Shown here: positions 26,050 through 35,355 of the stretch, one piece after another
Layout of the letters: every line of letters begins with the position of its first letter
Position numbering within the stretch: position 1 is the first letter of the stretch
Source: Mycobacterium heidelbergense
GTDB lineage: Bacteria; Actinomycetota; Actinomycetes; Mycobacteriales; Mycobacteriaceae
Assembly: GCF_010730745.1 (NCBI RefSeq)
Contig: NZ_AP022615.1
Span: 3,596,001-3,660,000, forward strand
Length of the DNA: 64,000 bases
Direction of reading: 5' to 3'
Notes under the pieces: generated by a model
Databases searched by the model: none
What the model saw: the letters and a program-made list of their open reading frames with translations, nothing else
What the model was told of the DNA's origin: nothing
Translations under genes and position numbers: made by a program

Positions 26050-26831
26050 GGTACGTACTCAACTTTCGACATCTTGTACTGCCCGCCGGCTTCCGCAACG
26101 GTCACCCTGAGCCGCCATATTCGCGGCGGTTCGTCCTTCCCGGGTGGGGAATTGGTGATCTGCGAGGTCGCCGAGACCAGTACCACCGCGGAGTCTCCGT
26201 TCATGGATTCGAGGGCGGCGGCGTTCACCGTTCCTTCGGTGACCGCTTTCGACTGCGTAACCACCGATATGAAGTCGTTGGCCCGCTGTTGGAAGTCGTC
26301 TTTGAATTGGCCGGTGGAGTTGTCGATCACGCGCTGGACGTCTTCCTTGGCTTTGTTGAAGTCGAGGGAGATCAGATTGAGGGTGCCCTGTTTGGCCCCG
26401 GCAACGAACGCCGCTTCCCGCTGTCGGTGCTTGGTGGTGTCACGGTGCTGCAGCGCCATGTATGCGCTGACACCGACAAAAACACAGCTGAGCGCGATCG
26501 CGACCACCACGGCGATCGCCGGCACCCAGCGTCGCCATCCGGCCCGCTCCGCGACGGGTTCCTCGTAATACTCGGCGGCCGATTCGTCGTAGTCCTCGTC
26601 GTAATAGTCCTCGCCGTCCTCGCCTTCTTCGGCGTCTTGGGCGCCTTCGGCGCCTTCGTCGGCGTAATACTCGGCCGGGTCGGGCAGGCCGAGGGCTTCG
26701 CGTCGCGCCCGGGCGGCGCGGGCGCGGGCCTGCGCTGCGGCGGCCACCGCCTCGGCCGCGGCGGCTTCCGCCTCGGCTTCTTCGAGCAACGCCCTGGCGT
26801 CGGCCTCCGACGGTTCGTTCGTCTCAGCCAT
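26046..26831 (-). CDS. Mce-associated membrane protein (Rv1363c-like)
   Basis: A 261-residue protein. Residues 1-95 are an Ala-rich coiled segment (EEAEAEAAAAEAVAAAA) followed by a Tyr/Asp/Glu-rich stretch. A membrane helix spans about 103-125 (WVPAIAVVVAIALSCVFVGV), followed by a Mas-type extracytoplasmic domain. It is the first gene of the pair and its promoter is divergent from the FadE genes at 26977. In M. tuberculosis the homologous pair directly precedes Rv1364c; here two acyl-CoA dehydrogenase genes intervene. Confidence 0.83.
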   Translation of the reverse strand: MAETNEPSEADARALLEEAEAEAAAAEAVAAAAQARARAARARREALGLPDPAEYYADEGAEGAQDAEEGEDGEDYYDEDYDESAAEYYEEPVAERAGWRRWVPAIAVVVAIALSCVFVGVSAYMALQHRDTTKHRQREAAFVAGAKQGTLNLISLDFNKAKEDVQRVIDNSTGQFKDDFQQRANDFISVVTQSKAVTEGTVNAAALESMNGDSAVVLVSATSQITNSPPGKDEPPRIWRLRVTVAEAGGQYKMSKVEYVP

Positions 26832-26976
26832 CGCGTCTACCGCTCGTCACCATCATTATCGACTGCACTCCGGTATCTCTTACCGTATCGCCCATTGCTA
26901 ACATCGAAGTCTCCGGCGAACTTCGACGAGAACCGATCAGGCGGATGATCAACCACCTCAGGAACCTTCCGGCATC

Positions 26977-28128
26977 ATGACCGCTGTCGACTCTCCCGAA
27001 AAGATACTCTTCGCTTCCACAACCCAGGCCTTTCTCCACAAAGAAGCGTCGCTGCGTCGCGTCCGGGAACTGCACGCCGCGGGGGAATCCTTCGATCCGC
27101 AATGGTGGCGGCGCGCCGCCGAACTCGGATGGACGGCCCTGCTGGTTCCCGAGGATCTGGGCGGCGGCAGCGTCTCGGTCAGCGGCGTCGAGGATCTGGC
27201 CATGGTCGCCGAACAACTCGGCAAGACCGTGGCACCCGGACCGCTGTATCCGGTCAGCGTCGTGCTCGCGGCGCTCGTCGACTGCGCGGACCCGCAAGCG
27301 CACGCCGGCACCATCGAGTCGCTGATCTCCGGCGAAACGGTGGCGTCGTGGGCGGTCGCCGAGCCCGGCCGGGGCTGGGCGCCGCTGGATCCGTCGGTGA
27401 CGGCCACCCGGACCGAGACCGGCTTCCGCATCGACGGCACCAAGGACCGGGTCGAGGCGGGGGCCGAAAGCGCGGTGCTGCTGGTCGCGGCGCGGTGTGG
27501 CCCGCACGCCTCCGAGATTCGGCAGTTCCTGGTCCCGACGGACGCGCCGGGCGTACGGATCGAGCCCCAGCAGTCGGTGGACCTGGTCAAGCGATACGCG
27601 CGGGTGCATTTCGACGGTGTGACCGTGGAGCCGTCCGCGGTGGTCGGCGGCGCGGCGGAGACCCCCGCGCTGATCGACCGGCAGGGCCAGCTCGCCCAGG
27701 TGCTGCAGTGCGCCGAGGTGGTCGGCATCCTGCAGACGGTGTTCGACTTCACCGCCGCGTGGGCGCTGGACCGGCACACGTTCGGCCGTCCCCTGGCGTC
27801 CTACCAGGCGCTCAAACACGGGTTCGCCGACATGAAGCTGTGGCTGGAAGCGAGCCGCGCCACGACGGCCGCGGCGGTCGCCGATGTCGCCGCGCGCTCA
27901 CCCGCGGCGGGTTTGTCGGCCAGCATCGCCAAGTCCTACGTCGGCGAGATGGCCGGCCGGATGGTTCAGGCGTGCGTGCAGATGCACGGCGGCATCGGCG
28001 TCACCTGGGAACACGACCTGCACCTGTACCTGAGGCGAGTGACGTTGTACCGCTCCATGTTTGGCACGCCCGAGGAACACAACCTGAGGGTGTACGAGTC
28101 GGAGAAGGCGGGCCGATCCGCGAGATGA
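26977..28128 (+). CDS. acyl-CoA dehydrogenase, small/partner subunit type
   Basis: A 383-residue acyl-CoA dehydrogenase. The C-terminal signature QMHGGIGVTWEHDLHLYLRR is clear, and the N-terminal and middle domains are recognisable (WWRRAAELGWTALLVPEDLGG, VASWAVAEPGRGW). Mycobacterial enzymes of this subgroup often pair with a second FadE to make an alpha2beta2 heterotetramer with shared FAD sites. The adjacent overlapping gene is the natural partner. The upstream gap has a half-site GCTAACAT (26897-26904) of the cluster motif. Confidence 0.88.
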   Translation: MTAVDSPEKILFASTTQAFLHKEASLRRVRELHAAGESFDPQWWRRAAELGWTALLVPEDLGGGSVSVSGVEDLAMVAEQLGKTVAPGPLYPVSVVLAALVDCADPQAHAGTIESLISGETVASWAVAEPGRGWAPLDPSVTATRTETGFRIDGTKDRVEAGAESAVLLVAARCGPHASEIRQFLVPTDAPGVRIEPQQSVDLVKRYARVHFDGVTVEPSAVVGGAAETPALIDRQGQLAQVLQCAEVVGILQTVFDFTAAWALDRHTFGRPLASYQALKHGFADMKLWLEASRATTAAAVADVAARSPAAGLSASIAKSYVGEMAGRMVQACVQMHGGIGVTWEHDLHLYLRRVTLYRSMFGTPEEHNLRVYESEKAGRSAR

Positions 28129-29354
28129 CCGAATCCGTCGCAGAGTTCGCCGCCCGCGCGCGGGCGTGGTTGGCCGACAACATGCCCGCCATCGACCCCG
28201 AGTCCCCGCCGCCCGCCCCACGCGACGACCAACGGTCCTGGGACAGGGCCCGAGAACTGCAGAAGCGGCTCCACGAAGGCGGATTTGCCGGCATCTGCTT
28301 CCCGCGCGAGTACGGCGGCCTGGGTCTGGATTACGCGTACCAGAAGGCATTCGACGCCGAATCCCTCGGCTACGAAATGCCGTTGATCCTCAACACCCCG
28401 ACGTTCACCATCTGCTGTGCCACACTGCTCGACACGGGCAGCGAGGAGCAGAAGACGCGGCACGTCGCCGCCGCCCTGCGCGGCGACGAGGTGCTGGTGC
28501 AGCTATTGTCCGAACCCAGCGGCGGATCGGACCTGGCCGGCGTCCTCACCCGGGCCGAGCGCCGGGGCGACCGTTGGGTGATCGACGGCGCCAAGACCTG
28601 GAGCACCAGCGCGTTCGCCGCCGACTACGGGCTGTGTCTGGCCCGCACCGACTGGGAGGTGCCCAAGCACGAGGGCCTGACCATGTTCCTGGTGCCCATC
28701 GCCCATCCGGGAATCACGTTGCGGCGCATCACCATGCTGAGCGGATCCACCGAGTTCTGCGAGGAGTTCCTGGACGGGGTGGACGTCGGCGACGACGCCG
28801 TCGTCGGCGGGGTCAACGGCGGCTGGGCGGTGGCCTCGCGGCAGCTGTATCACGAACGCCGGGCGGTGGGGCAGGGCTCCGAGTTCGCCAGCGGCAGCGG
28901 CAACGAGGGTGGCACCGCGAATCCCGTTGACTACGTTGCCCTTGCCGAGAAGATCGGCCAGGCGGACAACGAGCGCGCCGGCGAGATGGCTGGCCGGGTG
29001 CTGGTGCACCGCGCGGTGGCCGAGCAGTTGATCGACCACGTGAACCGCAGCGTCCGCGCTGGCGCGCTGCCGCCGGCCGCCGGAACGCTCATCAGGCTTT
29101 TCCATTCCGAGACCGTGACTTTGGACATGGATACGGCGCTGGCGATCGCGGGGGTCGCCGGCGTGGTGGGGGAAGCCGGCGAGGGCCTCGAAGCGGGGCT
29201 GCGGTACCTGTCCCGGCAGAACGTCGCCATCGGCGGCGGCACCACGGAGATGGCCCGCAACGTCATCGGCGAACGGGTGCTGGGCTTCCCGCGGGAATAC
29301 GCCGCCGACCGCGGGGTGCCGTTCAATCAGGTTCGCCACGGCCGGGACCGCTGA
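28125..29354 (+). CDS. acyl-CoA dehydrogenase, partner subunit
   Basis: A 409-residue acyl-CoA dehydrogenase. It shows GGFAGICFPREYGGLGLDYA at the N-terminal domain, LSEPSGGSDLAG in the middle beta domain (substrate and FAD contact) and ASRQ/GGGTTEMARNVIGERVLGFPRE at the C-terminal end. The ATG overlaps the upstream stop (ATGA). With the preceding gene it probably forms a heteromeric enzyme oxidising a bulky acyl-CoA side chain. Confidence 0.9.
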   Translation: MTESVAEFAARARAWLADNMPAIDPESPPPAPRDDQRSWDRARELQKRLHEGGFAGICFPREYGGLGLDYAYQKAFDAESLGYEMPLILNTPTFTICCATLLDTGSEEQKTRHVAAALRGDEVLVQLLSEPSGGSDLAGVLTRAERRGDRWVIDGAKTWSTSAFAADYGLCLARTDWEVPKHEGLTMFLVPIAHPGITLRRITMLSGSTEFCEEFLDGVDVGDDAVVGGVNGGWAVASRQLYHERRAVGQGSEFASGSGNEGGTANPVDYVALAEKIGQADNERAGEMAGRVLVHRAVAEQLIDHVNRSVRAGALPPAAGTLIRLFHSETVTLDMDTALAIAGVAGVVGEAGEGLEAGLRYLSRQNVAIGGGTTEMARNVIGERVLGFPREYAADRGVPFNQVRHGRDR

Positions 29355-29366
29355 CCGCGGGCCGCC

Positions 29367-31352
29367 CTACTCGTCGCCGAAGACGTCCTCCTCGGGGTCG
29401 ACGGCGACGGGCATCTGGACCAGCGACAAGACGTGATGCGCCGGGCTTCCGGGCGGGGCTATCAACACGCATTCGCCGCCCTGTCGGAGCGCCCGGTCAC
29501 GGGCGGCGGCCAGCGCGTTCACACCCGCGGATCCGAGATGGGTGACCCCGCTCAGGTCGATCATCAAAGGTGCTATGCCGGAACGGCTTTCGACCGCGAT
29601 CTGGCGATCCAGGGTGGATGCGGTGATGGAGTCCACCTCGCCGCTGACGACGATGCGGCCTGCGTCGCGGACCAGGGAGACGAATTCGGAGCTGACCGGC
29701 CGCTGGTGGGTTGACCGGCCCACCACCGTGTCGGTGACGAAGTTGGCCGGCCTCGACAGGCGGTGCGTCAGGCTGGCCGTCGTCCCGCCGTCGTCGTGCG
29801 CGATGTGTGCCTCGGACACCAGTGCTTCGGCCATCGCGAGCCCGCGTCCGCGGCCCCGCTCGCCCTCGCGGTAATCCTTCCACCGGCCGTGGTCGATTAC
29901 CGAGGCGTGCAGGTTGCCGTCACCGGCCAGGGCGGCCTCGACGACGATCCCGTTCGGGACCCCGTCGGCGACGTCCGTCGCGTAGCCGTGCTCGATCGTG
30001 TTTTCGACGAATTCGGAGACGGCGTGCACGATGTCGCAGACGTCGTCGGGGTCGGCGCCGATCTCGGAGAGCCAGTCACGGAGCCGGGCGCGAACGGTGC
30101 GCGCGGCGTCGATCGTCGCGTCCAGCGTCATGTGCAGCGGCGGCGGCGGGGTGCGGCGCTGCGCCGCAAGCAGCGTGACGTCGTCGTTGTAACCGGTCGA
30201 CCGGAGCAGCAATTCCAGTGTCTCCGAACAGATCCGGTCGATCGGCCGCCCCGGGGCGTCGATGATAAACCCGCCACTGCCGCCCGCGATATTCGCGGCC
30301 AACTCGGCGAATTCCGCGGTGCTGGCGCCCAGCGGCCGGCCGGGACGTTCGATCAGGCCGTCCGAATACAGCAGGACCGAGTCGCCCACGTCGAGCACCT
30401 CGGTGCGCACCGGAAACCCGGTGCCGCTGCCGAGCGGGCCCGCGCCGGACGGTTCCGCGTACCGCGAGTTCGCGTCGGCGCTCACCAGCAGCGGCGGCGG
30501 GTGTCCCGCTGTGCAGTACTGGAATTCGCCGGTGGCGAAGTCGAGCGAACCGACACACACGGTGGCCGACTTCGACCCGGGCACGTGTTCGCGGAAGCGG
30601 TCGACCGCCTCGAGCGCCTCGGCGATGGTGTGGCCCGCCGAAATCTGCATCCGCAGCGCGGTGCGCAATTGCGACATCACCGCCGCGGCCTCGACGCCGT
30701 GGCCCACGACGTCGCCGACGACGAGGACCAGCCGGTCCCCGAGGGCTATCGCGTCAAACCAGTCGCCGCCGGCCGCCGTGTCCTCCGCGGCGACGAGATA
30801 CTCGGCGGCGATGTCGGCGCCGGGAACCACGGGCACGGACGGGGCCAGCAGCGCCTGCTGCACCACGGTGGCCGAATCGCGGACGTTGCGGTATCGCTCG
30901 GACAGCTCCTCCATGCGCGCCTCGGCGGACAGCCGGGCCCGCACCCGGGCGGTGACGTCGTCGAAGATGAGCTGTACGCCCTCGATCGATCCGTCCTCGC
31001 GGCGGCGCGGCGTGACGACGAAGTCGAAGAACCGTTCCTGAACGCCCGAACCGTCGTAGTCGGCCTGCAGCCGCCACTCCGTCCCGGATTGCGGTTCGCC
31101 CGTCTCGTATACCCGGTCGAACATCTCGAAGATCTGCTGGCTCTGGAGCTCGGGATAGACGTCGCGCGCCGGCTTGCCCACCGGCTCGAACGTCGGGCTG
31201 AACGCGCGGTAGGCGGCGTTGACCGCGACGAACCGGTGGTCGGGGCCCTCCAGGCCGACCAGCATCGCGGGAACGTTCTCGAAGACGCGGCGAACATCGT
31301 CGGCCGCGCCCACGCGTTTGTCCCAGTCCTTTTCGGCCACCAAGGGCGCCAC
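29367..31352 (-). CDS. PAS-RsbU-RsbW-RsbV multidomain sigma-factor regulator (Rv1364c-like)
   Basis: A 661-residue fusion of the complete partner-switching set. It has a PAS sensor (about 25-145), a PP2C/SpoIIE phosphatase (about 165-390, with GGDWFDAIALGDRLVLVVGDVVGHG and the metal-binding SDGLIERPG and NDDVTLLA), an HATPase anti-sigma kinase (about 400-535, VSEFVENTIEHGY and RGRGLAMAEAL) and a STAS anti-anti-sigma domain (about 555-655, IDLSGVTHLGSAGVNAL). It matches the architecture of M. tuberculosis Rv1364c, linked to SigF control. Converges with the FadE pair, whose stop is 12 bases away. Confidence 0.93.
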   Translation of the reverse strand: MAPLVAEKDWDKRVGAADDVRRVFENVPAMLVGLEGPDHRFVAVNAAYRAFSPTFEPVGKPARDVYPELQSQQIFEMFDRVYETGEPQSGTEWRLQADYDGSGVQERFFDFVVTPRRREDGSIEGVQLIFDDVTARVRARLSAEARMEELSERYRNVRDSATVVQQALLAPSVPVVPGADIAAEYLVAAEDTAAGGDWFDAIALGDRLVLVVGDVVGHGVEAAAVMSQLRTALRMQISAGHTIAEALEAVDRFREHVPGSKSATVCVGSLDFATGEFQYCTAGHPPPLLVSADANSRYAEPSGAGPLGSGTGFPVRTEVLDVGDSVLLYSDGLIERPGRPLGASTAEFAELAANIAGGSGGFIIDAPGRPIDRICSETLELLLRSTGYNDDVTLLAAQRRTPPPPLHMTLDATIDAARTVRARLRDWLSEIGADPDDVCDIVHAVSEFVENTIEHGYATDVADGVPNGIVVEAALAGDGNLHASVIDHGRWKDYREGERGRGRGLAMAEALVSEAHIAHDDGGTTASLTHRLSRPANFVTDTVVGRSTHQRPVSSEFVSLVRDAGRIVVSGEVDSITASTLDRQIAVESRSGIAPLMIDLSGVTHLGSAGVNALAAARDRALRQGGECVLIAPPGSPAHHVLSLVQMPVAVDPEEDVFGDE

Positions 31353-31458
31353 CCAACCCGGTCAAATGCGGCGACTTACCCGCCACACGCAGGTAACCAG
31401 GTTATCAACGGGGGGCGGGCCGTCACCGAATCAGTTTGCTAACGGCGCGTTGCCGCGC

Positions 31459-32664
31459 TCAGGCCGAGACCGGCTTCTTCGCGGGCTTGGACACCTTCAT
31501 CAGCTTCATCAGGTTGCCGCCCATGATCTTGGCGACATCGTCCTCATCGAAGTCGGTGAGCTCGTCGACGAACGAGATGGGGTCCTTCAGGCCCTCGGGG
31601 TGCGGCCAGTCGGAGCCGAACAGCACCCGGTCGGTGCCCACCATGTTGACGATCTCGGTGAACCGGTCCTCCCAGAACGGGGTGATGTAGACGCAGCGCT
31701 TGAACGCCTCGACCGGGTCCTCGCTGAACGACTGCGGCATCTTCTTGTAGACGCCCTTGAGGCCCTTGAACAGGTCGGGCACCCAGTCGGCGCCGTTCTC
31801 GATCGACAGGATGCGCAGCTCGGGGTTGCGGGACAGCGCGCCGTGGCACACCAGCGCGCCCATCGCGTCCAGGATCGGGCGATGGCCCATCGCGAAGCTG
31901 CGGAAGGCGGTCGGCTTGAACGGCAGGAACTCGTCGCCGGGCTCCCACACGTTCGCGAACTCGGAGTAACCACTGTCGGAAGCGTGCATCGAGACTGGCA
32001 GCTCGGCTTTGACGCAGGCCTGCCAGAACGGGTCGAACTCCTCGAGTCCGAACGATCGGCTGCCCTTGTAGCCGGGCACCGGCGCCGGGCGCACCAGCAC
32101 GGTGCGGGCGCCACGCTCCAGGCACCATTCGAGTTCTTCCAGCGCGCGCTCGACGATCGGCAGGGTGATCACCGGGGTGGCGAAGATCCGGTCCTTGTAG
32201 TTGAACGACCACTGCTCGTGCATCCACTGGTTGAGCGCGTGGATGACGTCGTGGGTCATCTCCGGGTCGTCCTTCATGCGCTCCTCGACCAGGCTGGCGA
32301 GCGTGGGGAACATCAGGGCGTAGTCGATGCCCAGCTCGTCCATGACCTCGAGGCGCGCGCCCGGTTCGCGGAACGCGGGGATGGCCTTCATCGGCTCGCC
32401 GAGGATCTCGCGGTAGGTCTTGCCTTGCGCGCCGTTGCGGAAGTACTCCTCCTGGGCGCCGGGGCGGGCGACCACCTCGAACGTCGGGTTGGGGATGTAC
32501 TCGCTGATGTGGCCGCGCACCACGATCTTGGTGCGACCGCGGACCTGCACGTAGTCGATGACGCGCTTGCGATTGTCCGGCAGGAATTTGGTCAGCGCTT
32601 CCTGCGGCTCGTACATGTGGTTGTCGGCGTCGAACACGGGGAAGGAAAGTTCGCGAGACGGCAT
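31459..32664 (-). CDS. amidohydrolase-2 family protein
   Basis: A 401-residue metal-dependent hydrolase/decarboxylase relative. The N-terminal DADNHMYEP (around residue 12) and C-terminal FGSDWPHPEG motifs with SMHASDSG between them give the expected metal residues. Start ATG 32664 with AAGGAG 8 bases upstream; a far longer open frame upstream is an artefact of high GC. It lies just downstream of a TetR-type gene, and the palindrome at 32700-32718 sits in its promoter. Similar to other mycobacterial amidohydrolases found beside P450 and FadE genes. Confidence 0.9.
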   Translation of the reverse strand: MPSRELSFPVFDADNHMYEPQEALTKFLPDNRKRVIDYVQVRGRTKIVVRGHISEYIPNPTFEVVARPGAQEEYFRNGAQGKTYREILGEPMKAIPAFREPGARLEVMDELGIDYALMFPTLASLVEERMKDDPEMTHDVIHALNQWMHEQWSFNYKDRIFATPVITLPIVERALEELEWCLERGARTVLVRPAPVPGYKGSRSFGLEEFDPFWQACVKAELPVSMHASDSGYSEFANVWEPGDEFLPFKPTAFRSFAMGHRPILDAMGALVCHGALSRNPELRILSIENGADWVPDLFKGLKGVYKKMPQSFSEDPVEAFKRCVYITPFWEDRFTEIVNMVGTDRVLFGSDWPHPEGLKDPISFVDELTDFDEDDVAKIMGGNLMKLMKVSKPAKKPVSA

Positions 32665-32699
32665 GGCGATCTCCTTGCGGAAGTCTTGATTCTCTGTGG

Positions 32700-32718
32700 G
32701 TGGTAATGACGTTACCAC
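32700..32718. promoter_or_regulatory. putative TetR operator
   Basis: GTGGTAA-TGACG-TTACCAC: perfect 7-base arms, 5-base spacer, 36 bases upstream of the amidohydrolase start and 27 bases past the stop of the TetR fusion gene. A related half-site GGTTACC occurs just upstream of the TetR start near 33784. Confidence 0.6.
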
Positions 32719-32744
32719 TCCTGCGGGGCGAGGTGTAGGGGGGC

Positions 32745-33773
32745 CTAATCGTCGGCCCGGAGGCCCCCGGTTGGCGTCGCTCCGTCGATGATCGCGAAGT
32801 TCACGGTCGCGGTCGCGGCGAGTTCGTCGCCGTCGCCGTAGATGTCGACCTGCATGACCATCGCCCGCCTGCCCGAGCGCAGCATCCGCGGCACCGCGCG
32901 CGCGAAGCCCTGCTTGATTGGCCGCAGGTAGCGGACGAAGAGGTCGGCGGTCGTCATCGTGGTGCCCGGCCGTAGGTGTTCCAGCCCGAACTGTCCCCCC
33001 GCCACGTCGACGAGCGTGGCGATCAGCCCGCCCTGAAGGGCGCCGGACGTGTTGACCACGTGGGGGCTGACCGGCATCGTCATCGCGAACTCGCCGTTGT
33101 GGATGCCCGGGCGCATCCCGATTTGGGCGAACAGCTCGGCCAGCGAGGGCGCGGCCGACTCGTCGTCGGTGTCCCGGATGCCGAGGGCGCGGCTGCAGAA
33201 GTCGTACAGCTGGCCGACGTCGATGGGTGTGCTGATCAATTCCCTGCCGAGCCAATGCAATCGCTGCGCGCCCATGATCGTCTGCATGACGATCGCGGCA
33301 GCGGCCCCGACGTCGAGCCCGGGGTTGAAGACGCCCTCGGTGATGCCCTGGCCCACGATGTCGCGCATCAGCTGATGCAAGGGGGAGAGCACGCGGGCGT
33401 ATTCGCGGGGCCGGGTTTCGGCCAGATGCTGGTTGTAGAGGCTCAACGCCCGGTTGAGGCTGTCCTGGGTGCTCGATTCGGGTTGTTGGCTGATGCGGTC
33501 GATCACCAGCTTCAGCGCGGCGGTGCTGTCCAGGTCCGTGATCTCGGCGCGCCAAGCCCGCACCGATTGCGCGATGGTCCTGTCGAACAGCGCGAGCAGC
33601 AGCTCGTCCTTGCTGCTGAAGTGCTGGTAAAAGGCCCGCAGGGAGGTCTTGGAGCGTGCGACGACCTCCTGGACCGTGAAGTCGGTGCGTCCCGTTTCGC
33701 CCAGGATCTCGACGGCCGTCTTGATGAAGCGGTCGCCGCGCGTTACGTCGGCTTCCTCGGTCGGTTCAGCCAT
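32745..33773 (-). CDS. TetR regulator fused to a hotdog (PaaI-type) thioesterase domain
   Basis: A 342-residue two-domain protein. Residues 1 to about 200 are a TetR regulator with the HTH segment FTVQEVVARSKTSLRAFYQHFSSKDELLL. Residues about 225-335 are a PaaI-like hotdog (SGALQGGLIATLVDVAGG, TADLFVRYLRPIKQG, GDELAATATVNFAI). The PaaI HGG motif is QGG here. The fusion suggests sensing or turnover of an acyl-CoA ligand. It lies upstream of the amidohydrolase gene and probably controls it through 32700-32718. Confidence 0.88.
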   Translation of the reverse strand: MAEPTEEADVTRGDRFIKTAVEILGETGRTDFTVQEVVARSKTSLRAFYQHFSSKDELLLALFDRTIAQSVRAWRAEITDLDSTAALKLVIDRISQQPESSTQDSLNRALSLYNQHLAETRPREYARVLSPLHQLMRDIVGQGITEGVFNPGLDVGAAAAIVMQTIMGAQRLHWLGRELISTPIDVGQLYDFCSRALGIRDTDDESAAPSLAELFAQIGMRPGIHNGEFAMTMPVSPHVVNTSGALQGGLIATLVDVAGGQFGLEHLRPGTTMTTADLFVRYLRPIKQGFARAVPRMLRSGRRAMVMQVDIYGDGDELAATATVNFAIIDGATPTGGLRADD

Positions 33774-33821
33774 GAGAATGAGGTTACCGTGCGTGGCGCC
33801 GCCAGACGACCCGCCGCTCGG

Positions 33822-35352
33822 TCACGCCTTAAAACGGCGGCGGGTCGTCGTCGTCGGCGGGTGGGGGAGATTGAAGTAGTTGGGCCTGGCCGCTCTTCGG
33901 GTCAGGCGGGTTTGGCGGTTGTGGTGGCGTTCGGTGGCGATGCGGGTGGCGCGGTCTTGGGTGCGGGTGCGGCGGCGTCGGGGCATCATCGCGGTGCGCT
34001 CGCCGCGGCGCTCGCGGTGGCACTCGGTGGTGGACGTGGTCGGTGGGGTGGGTAGTTCGCCGGTGGGTGCGCACAGGCTGGGGAATAGCAGGGCGCTGCC
34101 CGGGGTGCTGACGTAGGTCTGTCCGGTCGGGGAGGTCAAGATCAGTGTCGCGTCGGGTAGTTGCTGGTCGGTCCAGCCGCAGAACGTCTTGATTAAGTGG
34201 TGAGTTCTGCAGTAGCACTTGAGGTTGGACGCATGCGTGGCCCCACCGGCGGTGTAGGGGATGGTGTGGTCGATGTCGCAGCCGACGGCGGGGCGATCAC
34301 AACCGGGCCAGCGGCACGTCAGATCCCGACAGCGCACGAAATCAGCGAGCGCTTTGGAGGGCACGTAGCCGTTCTCCGGCGCGGCATCCAGGGGGTGGAC
34401 CAGCGACACCAGCCTGGCCGACATGGCCAGTTCGGCGATCAGCTCCGGCGCGATGAGCCCGTCGGCGCCCAGCGCCGAGGCGGGTCCCGCCGAGCGGCCC
34501 GCGAGGGTGGCCTGCTCGGCGATCACATGAATGACCACCGGGCCCGCCGCCGGCCGCTTTCCGGCCGCGCAATCGCCGCGTCCACAGCGGCACCCCAGCC
34601 GGTCGGCGCCGGCGGCCAGCGCCCCCACCGCGTCGGCGCGGCGCTGGGCACGGGTGCGCGGATCGTGGGTGCACACCGTGGCCGCCAACGCCGTGAGGCG
34701 CTGATCGAGGCGCGGGCATCCGGGTCAACACGGTCGCACTGATGTCGGAGAGCCCATCACCCACCGGCCCGATACACACCTCGCGGCCGGTCACGCGCTC
34801 GCGGCGCCGCCGCACCGCATCGGCGTCAGCGTTGGCCACGATCTTGTCCACCTGCGCACCCAACCGGCCCTGCGTCATCGACGGCCACCGCACCACACTG
34901 GCCGCCAGCTGCGCATCGACGGTGGCGAGCACGTCGGGATCGGTGATCAAATCCGTGCGATACACCAGTAGCTGAAATGTCCGGTAGTCGATATCGCCGG
35001 CCTTGAACACCTCACCCACCTTCGGTAGGCGCTCACGCAGCGCCCGGGCATAGCGCAGCCGACTGGACGCCAACCCTTGGCTGATCCGCAGCGCCGCGCC
35101 GATCTCGGCGGCCACCGCCTCCATCGTGTCAATCGCCCACTCCTCGGTCTCACCACACCGCGACAACCGATACGCGAACAACTCCCCGATCCCCACCAAC
35201 TGGGCCGCCGCCGCCCGATTCTCCGCCCGCGAAGCCGCACCAATCCGATCCAACAGGGCCGCCGACTCCGCCGTCGTCGACGGATAACGCCGCTCGAACA
35301 TCTCGTCAAACCGGGCGATTATCTCCGGCGACGATTGCTTGGACTCGAACAT
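33822..35352 (-). pseudogene. 13E12-family (DUF222 + HNH endonuclease) gene, frameshifted
   Basis: The N-terminal DUF222 part runs from the ATG at 35352 to about 34715; the C-terminal part continues in another frame to 33822 and contains the HNH region (CRWPGCDRPAVGCDIDHTIPYTAGG, then CRTHHLIKTF). The break is at the GC-rich stretch about 34705-34716 and equals a 2-base loss or 1-base gain. 13E12 proteins are multi-copy in mycobacteria and resemble homing-type nucleases. An IS1595-type element sits at its start codon, separating it from its promoter. Confidence 0.85.
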
Positions 35353-35355
35353 GTG

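Noticed and set aside
26897..26904. A seventh copy of the shared AT-rich motif upstream of the FadE pair
   Set aside because: Only the half GCTAACAT matches. The second half is absent, so it is not counted among the six.
29763..31442. A 559-codon plus-strand frame opposite the PAS-RsbU-RsbW-RsbV gene
   Set aside because: It is a composition shadow of a gene with unmistakable domains on the other strand.
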